The translations under genes were made by a program, and so were the position numbers. The notes below the pieces were generated by a model. The model did no database searches. It saw nothing but the letters and a program-made list of their open reading frames with translations, and was not told the DNA's origin. This document shows positions 1 through 10,400 of a stretch of DNA of 20,470 nt, one piece after another. Source of the DNA: Carex sylvatica (lineage: Eukaryota; Streptophyta; Magnoliopsida; Poales; Cyperaceae); NCBI GenBank assembly GCA_964058845.1, contig CAXKVR010000927.1:1-20470 (forward strand), in the 5' to 3' direction. Position 1 is the first letter of the stretch. Every line of letters begins with the position of its first letter.

Positions 1-1063
1 TGTGTCAATCCTTTCTTGATCTTGTGTCAAATAGACCCTGGAACTGGTGATTTTAACAAATCATCCCAGAGCTTTCCAATACCAATTGCTAAATCCATTC
101 AACAACACTAGGAAAATAATACAATTCAAAACTTTAATGTTATCAAGAAGTTTCTAATAAGTTTAGTACTTTTTATATGTCCAGATTGGTATTTTTTTTT
201 TCTATAACCTCATTCTGCTTTTGCTAAAGATGACTGTAATACCCAATCTTTAACATTTCATTATTTTTATATGAGAAGGGCTATGGTACCACAAGTTGCC
301 ACAACATCTCTTTTTGACTAATATTTTACAATTCAAAATCTGAATGACATATCCAAAATATTGATCTCATTCTTCTTCTTGAAGATGCATCTACATATAA
401 CTGCATGATTTTATATGTGGACGTGTCTGGCGAAGAAGAACCAGAGAATTGATTTGGACTTTTCTCTTGGATTTTAAAATATTGATGAAAAGATAGGTAG
501 CTTGGACCACTGGAAGTCTGGAACCCTTCTTTTTATGCTTAATATAAATAATTAATAAATATTTATCCAGATTGGTCACTTTTTACTATCTGCATTGTTC
601 TTGCTTCTAACATCAAATAAAAAAGACATCACCAATTTCTGCATTGTATCTTTTTTTATGTCTGCATTATTGTTTCAGACAGTATAAAGCAATATTTTGT
701 TAAAATAGCATTACTATATCATAGGAAATGAATAAATGAACGCCAAAAATTTAGGTATTGTAAATTTGTTATTCAAATTTTGCAAGTAAATTATCTATTT
801 TAACCTCTAAATAGAAAATATTTTATCACTGATGTCTTGGAATGCAAACAATATGTTATCTTTGTCTTTGATTAAGAGTTTTATTTGCAGCATTGCTTGC
901 TTAAGTTTTCACTTCATATTTATATCTTAATCTCTGCTAGGTACGAGTATGTTGCCCTTCAGGCCAGTCACCCAAACATCAATTCAACTTAATTTTTGGT
1001 TCATTATTTGAATCTTATCCATGTCTGTGAAATAAAGTAAGCACTTTTAAAATTCTCATGCAG
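1..1063 (+). other. 3' part of intron 1 of gene 1
   Basis: This AT-rich stretch without a credible gene ends in the acceptor ttctcatgcag. It aligns collinearly with 7943-8980, the 3' part of intron 1 of gene 2, with small indels. A short stretch near the acceptor (tgctaggtac at about 940-950) is also kept in gene 3 at about 19525. The start of this intron and the leader exon are outside the window. Confidence 0.75.
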
Positions 1064-3290
1064 GTTTATTACCCAATGGTGACTTTAAGGATGGTCCTAA
1101 GCCTAACGAGCTAAATGGTACTCATGTGCTCGGAAAATTTGCGCTGCCTCAGTGGGAGATATCAGGCTTCATCGAGTACATTAAGGCTGGCCAAAAGCAA
1201 GGTGATATCCACCTAGTCATCCCAGAGGGTGCTAATGCAGTTCGTCTAGGCAATGATGCTACCTTAAAACAACGCTTAAATGTAAATGTTAATCAATAAG
1301 CTTTATAATTTTTTTCCTTTGAAGGTCACAAGAAGAAATGTCCTGCGGCAAATTGTATGAATATAAATCATGAAGTTTTGCTATCTTAAAAAGAAGAGGG
1401 TGAGTTTTCCAATATAACATTGTTTGGAAAGTTGAGAACCACATCTGTCTCAATGGCTAATGCAATGCTTTCCATATGCATGGTGTGAGACCTTTTGTTA
1501 ACTCAAAAGAAAAAAGTGTTTGAAAAGTTTCAGCCAATGAAAGTGATATATCTTACTTACTATTTAAGACCAACAGGCTATATGCAGGTTTCCTAATATA
1601 TATATATTATGTTAATCAGGAAAAATAACAGTAACAGAGAGCCAGTCAGATTACATACTAACCTCGATTGCACTTAGTATTCAGTTAAGTAACATACTGA
1701 GAGAATTGATAATGGTAGGGAACATGATTTAAAATTAGCACACCAGTGATATTATATCAGTGAAGTAGTATCCTGAAAGGTTGGGAAATATTGAACTAAT
1801 TATTGGCATTATGTTTTCTTTTCTGAATAGTTGTCGAGGGGAAGCTACTATGCAATCACTTTTAGTGCTGCTCGGACGTGTGCACAATCTGAGCAATTGA
1901 ATATATCAGTCTACCCTGAGTCAAGTCTGGTACCGATGCAGACCATATACAGCAGTGCTGGGTGGGATTCATACGCGTGGGGCTTCCAGGCAAAGCATTC
2001 TAAGTGCAATCTTGTGATCCATAACACTGGGGTTGAGGAGGATCCTGCATGTGGGCCCCTCATTGACTCAATTGCCATTGAGTTTCTCTACCCGCCCCCA
2101 CTGACCAAATGTAATCATTGTATTAACTTTTTTTTTCTTCATTTAGTATTGTTATCATTTATAAATAAATCATGCTTATAATTTAAATACTTAATTTTAT
2201 TATTTTAACTTACCTGCAACTTGCCATTTGTTTGCCATTAATTTTATTGGAGCTCAAAACTAATTAAGAACACCAAATAAAATGCATAAACTCAAAAATA
2301 AGTACAATAGCAGAAGAAATTTTGTTAATACCCAAGAAGTGCTGTGTTCTGCTCTCTGTTGCATTCTGTTGAAAGTTCCCAAAGTCAAGTATCAACATCT
2401 GCCTTGTTTAGAGTTTGAACATTTACTTTCTTTTATGATTAAAATACATTTCTGATGCAACTATTGTAGATAATATCATAAAGAATGGTGGATTTGAGGA
2501 GGGCCCTTACCTATTCGCAGCAATGCCGTGGGGTGTGCTGATTCCACCGAAAATTGAAGATGTGCACTCACCTCTGCCAGCATGGATGGTGGAGTCGCTC
2601 AAGGCGGTCAAGTACATTGACTCTGATCACTACTCAGTGCCCCAGGGAAAGCGTGCAGTGGAGCTTGTTGCTGGCAGAGAGAGCGCCTTGGCACAGGTTT
2701 GTAACTACTCGTGTCACTTGGCCTTAAGAATAGTACTTAAAAGAAGATTGGTATGCTATTCCTCGTGGGACTCAAAATCATGTACTGGTTAACAAAATTG
2801 AACCTTTTGTGAACTCTCATCATGTACGTGAATAAAATTACAAGGTTCGTACATTCCATTTTACCCAGCTCCCAATTGGTATCCTATTCCTCGTGGGACT
2901 CCTATTTTGCATCACTGGAAATAATTTCGGAAAATTTACAATCCCTCCTAGTCTTTGAATAGTGGCCTTGATTGTACACAGATTGTTCGAACTATTCCTG
3001 GGAAAACATACGGTCTGACGTTCTCAGTTGGTGATGCCGCTGATGGTTGCACCGGTTACATGATGGTCGACGTCTATGCAGCCCGTGGAACTTTGAAGGT
3101 GGCTTATGAGTCAAATGGAACAGGTGGGTTCAAGAAGGCCACTTTGAGGTTTGTGGCAACTGGAAATAGAACCCGTGTTACCTTCCTTAGCTCGAACTAC
3201 CACATGAAGTTCGATGGGTCCCTATGCGGGCCGGTTATTGATGATGTTCTGCTATTAAGTGTTCGCAATCCTGGCAGGAAGCTTCGTTGA
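1064..3290 (+). CDS. DUF642 gene 1 (exons 2-5; exon 1 outside window)
   Basis: This encodes a DUF642 (BIIDXI-type) protein. The family is secreted to the plant cell wall, has two galactose-binding-like domains, and members have been linked to pectin methylesterase activity and cellulose/pectin binding. Visible exons are 1064-1281, 1831-2110, 2470-2696 and 2982-3290 (stop TGA 3288-3290), all with GT-AG introns and phases 1, 0, 1, 0. Family motifs in order are LLPNGDF and WEISGF in exon 2, SAARTCAQ and DPACGPLIDS in exon 3, NGGFEEGP and WGVLIPP in exon 4, and VRTIPGKTYGLTF and LCGPVIDDVLLLSVR in exon 5. The visible part encodes about 344 residues with no stop or frameshift. Exon 2 starts in phase 1, so it needs a leader exon ending in G. 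By comparison with gene 2 that exon is the 70-nt signal-peptide exon, which must lie before position 1. Intron 1 fills 1-1063. Identification is from family knowledge; exon borders are read directly. Confidence 0.92.
1282..1830 (+). other. Intron 2 of gene 1 (others at 2111-2469, 2697-2981)
   Basis: This intron runs from gtaaat to gaatag. It is non-coding, AT-rich and collinear with 9199-9752 of gene 2. Intron 3 of gene 1 is 2111-2469 and intron 4 is 2697-2981. The gene 2 counterparts are 10033-10475 (which carries a 78-bp hairpin insertion) and 10703-10994. In gene 3, intron 2 is 19859-20154 and is more diverged. No other gene is visible in these introns. Confidence 0.8.
2747..2901 (+). repeat. 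27-bp direct repeat in intron 4 of gene 1
   Basis: The segment starting attggtat and ending gtgggactc occurs at 2747-2773 and 2875-2901 with one mismatch. In gene 2 intron 4 the first copy is kept and the second is diverged. No function is evident. Confidence 0.7.
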
Positions 3291-4415
3291 GCAACTCGAC
3301 CAGAAAAATGAATAGTGATGTGTGTTTCAAATTTCATGTACATTAGATGCACTGTGGCTGGGATGATTTTTTTTTTTTTTTTTTTGCACAAACGCAGGCA
3401 AACTTGCTTGTTGAAATTGGATAAGATCCGAGTTTTCTGGGAACATATGGAACAGCAATTTTTGTTGACTGTGAACTGATCCTGAACTTGGAGCTGTTTA
3501 GCATTTTGCATACCTGTAAAATCAGACTGCCAATTTGTAATCGTGTCAAATTAAGTTGGTTAGAACCACATTCATAGTTTACCAGATTTAGGATATGCTT
3601 CAGGTGGGTAAATCTGGTTTGGACTGCCTTCAGACTGGTTTGTAATTCAGATAGATTCAGATTTTAACAGATGTGAACAAATGTGGATTTAAATTAACTT
3701 TGGCATTTGGTTATAGCGGGCTCTCGACTAAAGTCCAAATACTGGTTACTGATGTCTCAGCTTAATCTGGTAGGTCTGATTAAAACAACAAGGCTGTTTC
3801 AGTGAGTCCTTGATTGTTTTATCTGAGATATAATTCGTTTATTCGTTAAAGTTCTGGGTAATTTTGAATTAGAGATATTTCAATTTGGACACCATGCACC
3901 TCGACAAGTCCAAATTTTCATTCAGGTCAGGGTATTTTTGGTGTTCTTCTGGAGGGTTTTCATTATTTTATTTGTAAACTCTTTCAGATCCAGCTCGTGT
4001 ACAGATATCAGCTTTGACTGATGGTTTGGGTTCTTCCTAATCAAGGTTTAATCCAAAAATCTGAACTTGTGTGTAAATCATTTATTAGTAGTAATCTAGC
4101 TATTTTTCATAATCAATTTAATCTTAACAGGAAGTATCTATCGCATGTGCTTTCTTGTGCAATTATTCAATCAAGATCCAGCCATTTAAAAAAAAAAAGA
4201 TCCAGCCATTTTTATATATTTATTGCACAGTTGTGTGTCTCCCACGGTTTGAGTGTTATTGATTTGCTAGCCAGTCAACTCCTTGTACAAGCTTCTCTTT
4301 CTAGTTCCTTCGTTATACAAATTGGCTTACCTCTTGTTAATCCCACATTTGTCATTGGTGTTTGCACCTTTACCTCTATCAATTGCATTACTCATTCAGA
4401 CAAATCAAGATATCA
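3291..4415 (+). other. Gene 1 / gene 2 intergenic region: 3' flank and promoter
   Basis: No credible gene lies here. The first part is the 3' flank of gene 1, including a 19-T run at 3367-3385 that is shorter and interrupted after gene 2. The later part is the 5' flank of gene 2. The whole stretch aligns with 11304-11961 plus 16756-17295, the equivalent region between genes 2 and 3, apart from the copia insertion there. The empty insertion point is at about 3887/3888 (caatttg then gacacc). A short direct repeat (gatccagccattt) flanks an A-run at 4175-4211. Confidence 0.75.
4213..4219 (+). promoter_or_regulatory. Candidate TATA box for gene 2
   Basis: The motif tatatat lies about 200 bp upstream of the gene 2 ATG, after a T-run, and is followed by a pyrimidine-rich stretch (gcttctctttctagttcc) that could be 5' UTR. 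The gene 3 candidate is not at the exactly aligned place. This is a motif match only. Confidence 0.22.
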
Positions 4416-4485
4416 ATGCTGCTCTATGGTGCCTTTTTCATGCTAATATGTGCTACTTTTCCAACTTCATTTGCTGTTAAGGACG
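4416..4485 (+). other. Exon 1 of gene 2: signal-peptide mini-exon
   Basis: This 70-nt exon encodes 23 residues plus one base: Met, a hydrophobic stretch (LLYGAFFMLICATFP), TSFA as the likely cleavage region, then VKD and the first base of Gly. It ends AAGGACG before gtatgc. Joined to exon 2 in phase 1 it gives VKDG-LLPNG, the usual DUF642 mature start. It is too short to appear as a long open frame, and a longer hydrophobic reading in another frame masks it. The same exon is conserved at 17296-17365 with 6 differences in 70 bases. Cleavage position is inferred. Confidence 0.88.
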
Positions 4486-7400
4486 GTATGCTCTGTTTCT
4501 CTTCATTTTTTTTTCCATGTTGCTAATATTTTTTTTTTCTCTTCATTCTATCTTTTTCAATAAGACAACATGTCTATTCTTTTTTTGTTTTTGTTTCTTT
4601 AAACTAGTAGGTAAAATGCCTACTATAATTTTCATTAAAAAAAAAAAGAATCAAAAGTTACAAGAAAAAAAAGGTGTACAATTGGAAAGGAAAAGAAGAT
4701 ATTAACATGTCTAGTCAAGGGCCTCAAGCAGAGGCAGCGAGTATCTTGAAATACTTGATGAACACTTGTAATACAAGCAGCTGACTTTTTCTTACACAAA
4801 TATTTACTTTATATTACCTTTTTTTTTTTTTTTTTTTTTTGAGACCCTGATAGAGGCTATCAGGTGGCAAGTATATATTACTGCTCCGTCAAATATCTAG
4901 CGAGATATGATGTATTATAGATCGAGCCTGATATGTAATGTAATATGAAACCATAAAACCTCAGTATTCAATTATACGCTTGATTCCTTAGACAAAATTA
5001 AGAAACTTGACATGAATTGCAAATTGGTTAATATTAAGTTTAGATCTCTGATGCCAACTACAGTGACTTTATTTGAGTTTTAACGAATGGAATTGTATTT
5101 GCCTTTTAAATCCTCAATTTGGTTTAACACATGGTACCCCTGCTATGCATTGTTCTTTAATAAATACTTGCTTTTAGTTAAATTTGAAGGTTTTTTTAGA
5201 TTTTTTTTTTAAGATTGGGGGCAAATGCCACTAATTAATATATTGATTAATTTTTTATTTACATGGTATTGTTTATAGATTTTATAGAACTTGTTCTGAC
5301 ATCTGAACAATCAGAACTCCAAAGTCAACTAGCACTGAATTAGTTAATTTTTTTAATGCTAATAATATTTTAAAATTGGTTTTGGCACCTGCACGAGGTT
5401 TGAGATTCGGCAGATTATCTTTGAAAATAATCAATCATTGAGAAACCATTTAATTCGTTTTATACCTTTTAATTAATTAATCCTCATTTTTGTTCAAAAA
5501 AAAGGTTGGCAATTTCATCATGTAAATAAATAACGAAGGCTTTTCATTTTTAAGGGTGAAAACGGAGCCGGATAATCTGGTGAATATCCGCTCCGTATCC
5601 GAATTTAAACAGAGCGGATAGTTTCGTCGAATTTAAACAGAGCGGATAGTTTCGGATACGGATCCGGATAGTTTATTAAGATGAATAATTTTTTCAGATT
5701 CGGATAATATTCTGATTGGCTAAACGGATCGGATATTTAACTATTAAAGTAATATTGGGCCAAGCCCAGTCTACGGATCAAAGATTAACTACTTTAAAAT
5801 AAATTTGCACATCTTTGTTAAATTTGCTCCCAACCGGGTTTGGTCCATCTCCCTCTATGTAAAGAGTTTCAACGACTAAGATTTAAACCACTGCACCATA
5901 TTAATTTTATGTTATTATTTCTTTATTTTGTCTATATATTATATCAATGCATTATTTTCTCCTCTCCTTCAACTTATAGTTATCATTAATATTTATATTT
6001 AATTTTTAATTAATATTTATATCTTAAAAGTTCATATATCTTAATTATCCAACCATTTTTTGTTTTATATCCGTATTCGAATCCGTATCCGTGGACTATC
6101 CGTTCTGTATCTGTATCTGTTTAAGACGGATTTTGTTTTGAATTTTGATATCCGATTACTATCCGTATTTGTATTCGTATCCGCTTATTATCCGACAAAT
6201 GCGGATATGGTATCAGCATTATCCGCTCCGTTTTCACCCCTTCATTTTGCAATAGCTTAGCATCCAACAAGTTATTAATGTTAGCAATAATGTCTCCATT
6301 TGTTTTCTTGGGTTATGAACAAAGCAAATAATAATCTATCTGATTGCTTCGAGGTTGACTTAGATAAATTGTCAGATCTGAATCGTTGCCGGGATCTGAG
6401 TGTTAGATTTAGATTTACGTTAGGTGTCAATGGCACTCTTTTAATAAGACGGGTACAAATATATATATATATATATATATTTTTTATAAATTTATCGGGT
6501 ATGAATACGGATAAAAAAATTCATTATCTAAATGAATAAAAGTACGAGTAAAATTTATTTCGTACATATTATCTAATCAGATAATTATAATTTTTTTTAT
6601 AGATATCATATATATTAATAAGTATTGAAAAGAGCATTTTCATTAGTTTACTTGCATTTAGCACAATCATAATTTTTTTCAATAATATACTATACATGTG
6701 TGAAATAAATGTATATATTTTAATATTTTATTTTATTTAATAAAAATAAAAATAATTATTACATTAGTATTATATGTTTTTATCTGCTACCTACCGTTTC
6801 GTTATCTAACAATCATAATGAATAAAAATAGATTATAAATAAGATAATTTGTAACGAGTAAAAACAATTTGAACAGATAGAAAATTACTTTCACTTGATC
6901 CTTACCGGACACGTTGACACCCCTATTTACGTAGCAATTTATAATTTTTATTTGTCGTATGAATTTTGACGGATCAGACGATAAAGATCAAGCATCGGAC
7001 AATATTTGATCAAAAGTAAAATGTTTATCAAATATCTCCGTTTTCAAGGCTTAATTTTAAAGGATATGACATTTCCGATGGACTGATATGATTCGATGTA
7101 CAAATCTTAAGCAGAGCCAACCGTTCAGATCGGAATTAGCTCCTCTCTTTTTTTAGTGTCCCCTCTCAGTTCAATTCAGATCGAGTGTGGTGCCGCAGGG
7201 ATGCAGTGCATCCAACGGTAACAATGTCCTGATGCGCGTGCAACTTGATGAGATCGATGCAGTGCAACATCATAACATCGGACCAAAATCGGACGCCCAA
7301 CCTGCTCGTAAACCGCCCAAGCAAAGCCATGGCGCGCACTCGCGATAAGAGACAAGAGAGAAAAGGAGAGGTAGTACAGTTGGAGAAGAGAGAGAAATTG

Positions 7401-10400
7401 GTACGAACCGGTATGGGTGGTGGAAAGAACTTTCCTTCATGTCTTCCTTTTGCATATCGTTTGGAGTATACCACAGTGGTTTCTGGGTGGTCAACTGAAG
7501 ATAGGTTGGAGGATGTAAGATGTAGAGATGGTCAATTGGTTGGTACAAGTTCAAGTTACATAGGGCAGCCTCCATGGGGGTTGGGATGGTGACGTGACGT
7601 CGGTTTAGTTTTCCAGGAAGACAATTTGAAGTGAATAATGGTTGAACAAAATGGTGTTTTGGCAAACTGCGTTATTATATACAGAGAACACCATATGTTC
7701 GATGAAATGCCAAACTGAAATTTACATTAGACATTCAGTAAGTATGACATATGCTATCTTTTTTTTTGGAAAGCTTTTAGTAAAACATAACGAAAAAGTA
7801 TGTTATAACATTTTTACATTTGGTACTAAATCTGTTTGATAATTAATTTATCTTTTTCTCTTCAAAATTTGTATGCATTAGCACATATACTGTGTATAAC
7901 CACGACAGTGTAGTACAATAAGGAAAAGTCCATGATGATCGTTGTGTCAATCCTTTCTTGATCTTGTGTAAAATAGACCCTGGAACTGGTGATTTTAACA
8001 AATCATCCCCAGAGCTTTCCAATACCAATTGTTAAATCCATTCAACGACACTAGGAATATAATACAATTCAAAACTTTAATCTTATCAAGAAGTTTCTAA
8101 TAAGTTTAGTACTTCTTATATACTCAGATTGGTAAATTTTTCTATAACCTTGTTCTGCTTCTGCCAAAGATGACCGTAATACTCAATCTTTAACATTTCA
8201 TTATTATTTTTGAGAAGGGCTTACCACAAGTTGCCACAACATCTCTTTTCGATTAATATTTTACAATTCAAAATCCGAATGACATATCCAAAACATTGAT
8301 CTCATTCTTCTTCTTGAGGATGCATCTACATATAACTTCATGATTTTATATGTGGACGTATGTCCGGCGAAGAAGAACAAGATAAATGATTCGGACTTGT
8401 CTTTTGGATTTTAAAATATTAATAAAAAGATTGGTAGCTTGGATCACTGGAACCCTCTTTTTATGCTTAATATAAATTATTAATAAATATTTATCCAGAT
8501 TAGTCTCTTTTTTTACTATCTGCATTGTTCTTTCTTCTAACATCAAATAAAAAAGACATTACCGATTTTTGTTGCTTAAAGCATTATTTGTTTGGACAAT
8601 ATACATCATTTTTTTGTTAATATAGCATACTATGTCATAGGAAATTGAAAAATGAATGCCAAACATTTATGTATTGTAAATTTGTTATCCAAGCTTTGTA
8701 AGTAAATTATCTATTTTAACCTCCAAATAGAATATAATTTAGCACTGATGTCTTCGAATGCAAACAATATGTTATCTTTGTCTTTGATTAAGATTTTTAT
8801 TAGCAGCATTGCTTGCTTATGTTTTCATTTCATATTTATATCTTAATCTTTGCTAGGTACGGGTATGTTACCCTTCAGGCCAGTCACCAACACATCAATT
8901 CAACATCATTTTTTGGTTCTTTATTTGAAACTCATCCATTGCTGTGAAATAAAGTAAGTACTTCAAATATTCTCATGCAGGTTTATTACCCAATGGTGAC
9001 TTTAAGGATGGTCCTAAGCCAACTGAGCTAAATGGTACTCAGGTGCTCGGCAAATTTGCACTGCCTCAGTGGGAGATATCAGGCTTCGTCGAGTACATTA
9101 AGTCTGGTCAAAAGCAAGGTGATATCCACCTAGTCATCCCAGAGGGTGCTAGTGCAGTTCGTCTAGGCAATGATGCTACCATAAAACAACGCTTAAATGT
9201 AAATGTTAATCAATAAGCTTTTTAATTTTTTTCCGTTGAAGGTCACAAGGAGAAATGTCCTGCAGGAAATTGTATGAATATAAATCATGAAGTTTTAAAA
9301 AGAAGAGGGAGAGTTTCCAATATAACATTGTTCGGAAAGTTGAGAACCATGGCTGTCTCAATCGGCTAACGCAATGCTTTCCATATGCATGGTGTGAGAC
9401 CTTTTGTTAACTCAAAAGTGAACAAGAAAGAAGTGTTTGGAAAGTTTAGGTCAAAGAAAGTCATATATCTTACTTATTTTTAAGACCACCAGACTATATG
9501 CAGCTTTCCAAGTTTATTTATATATTATATTAATCAGGAAAAATAATAGTCATAGAGAGTCAGTCAGATTAAATACTGACCTCGATTGTACTTAGTATTC
9601 AGTTAATCAGCTTACTGAGAGAATTGATAATGGTAGGGAACGTGAATTAAAATTAGCACATCCAGTGGTAATATATCAGTGAAGTAGTACTCTGAAAGGT
9701 TGGGAAAATATTGAACTAATTATTAGCATCATTTTTTTTCTTTTCTGAATAGTTATCGAGGGGTAGCTACTATGCAATCACTTTTAGTGCTGCTCGTACG
9801 TGTGCACAATCTGAGCAATTGAATGTAACGGTCTCCCCTGAGTCAAGTCTGATACCGATGCAGACGATATACAGCAGTATTGGATGGGATTCATATGCGT
9901 GGGGCTTCCAGGCAAAGCATTCTAAGGGCGATCTTGTGATCCATAACACTGGGGTTGAGGAGGATCCTGCATGTGGGCCCCTCATCGACTCAGTTGCCAT
10001 TGAGTTTCTCTACCCGCCCCCCCTGACCAAAGGTAATCATTGTATTATCTTTTATTTTTCTTCATTTATTATTGTTGTTATTTATAAATAAATCACTCTT
10101 ATAATTTACATACTTAATTTTGCTATTTTAACTTACCTGCAACTTGCTATTTATTTGCCATTGATTTATTGGAGCTCAAAACCAATTAAAAACACAAAAT
10201 AAAATTAATAGAGGATGATAGAAGAATATTTATTGCACAGGTAGTTAGGTGCTTTAACAACATTCTTCTATCATCCTCTATTAAAAATGCATGAAACACA
10301 AAAAGAAGTACAATAGCAGAAGAAATTTGGTTAATTCCAAAGATGTGCTGCTTGCTGCTCTCTGTTGCATTCTGTTGGAAGTTCCCATAGTTGAGTTTCA

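Larger units (their letters stand above)
1..7592 (+). repeat. Tandem duplication unit 1
   Basis: Position 1 aligns with 7943, and the match runs collinearly through gene 1 exons 2-5, the intergenic region, gene 2 exon 1 and the 5' part of its intron 1. The right limit is approximate, at the last block alignable to unit 2. The left limit lies at or before the window edge. Confidence 0.75.
4486..8980 (+). other. Intron 1 of gene 2 (4.5 kb, TE-bearing)
   Basis: This intron runs from the gtatgc donor at 4486 to the tctcatgcag acceptor at 8980. From 4486 to about 6360 it aligns with intron 1 of gene 3 (17366 to about 18590), with unit-specific changes: a 22-T run at 4819-4840 next to a small palindrome at 4847-4863, an AT-rich stretch near 5195-5275, and a MITE at 5551-6240. 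From about 6370 to 7447 it has no visible match in gene 3 and contains a second MITE. A block at 7448-7590 again matches gene 3. From 7943 onward it matches intron 1 of gene 1. Open frames near 7245-7665 on both strands look spurious. Confidence 0.8.

Noticed and set aside
3197..3511. Minus-strand open frames overlapping the 3' end of gene 1
   Set aside because: They are shadows of exon 5 and the poly-T tract, without any recognised domain.
4021..4446. 141-codon open frame upstream of gene 2
   Set aside because: It begins at an ATG but has no domain, and the copy in unit 2 is broken by indels. It overlaps the promoter and leader exon in another frame.
4283..4480. Hydrophobic open frame conserved at 17166-17408 near gene 3
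   Set aside because: It lies in a different frame from the leader exon and is conserved only because the surrounding DNA was duplicated. The ATG at 4416 gives a proper leader that splices in phase to exon 2.
4819..4863. T-run plus small palindrome (ctgatag-agg-ctatcag) as a SINE tail or terminator
   Set aside because: There are no A/B boxes, no target duplication, and the surrounding sequence is ordinary intron shared with gene 3.
7245..7665. Overlapping open frames on both strands in intron 1 of gene 2
   Set aside because: None shows a domain, and the similar block in gene 3 does not preserve one frame along its length. They are better explained as chance frames in a conserved non-coding or transposon-derived block.
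7932..7961. ATG ATG ATC GTT GTG as a possible leader exon for gene 2
   Set aside because: It hits TGA after nine codons and does not end in a suitable donor. The exon at 4416 fits length, phase and conservation.
10228..10242. Loop of the intronic hairpin sharing about 15 bases (atatttattgcacag) with the gene 2 promoter
   Set aside because: A match of this length in AT-rich DNA across 20 kb can occur by chance, and there is no further similarity.
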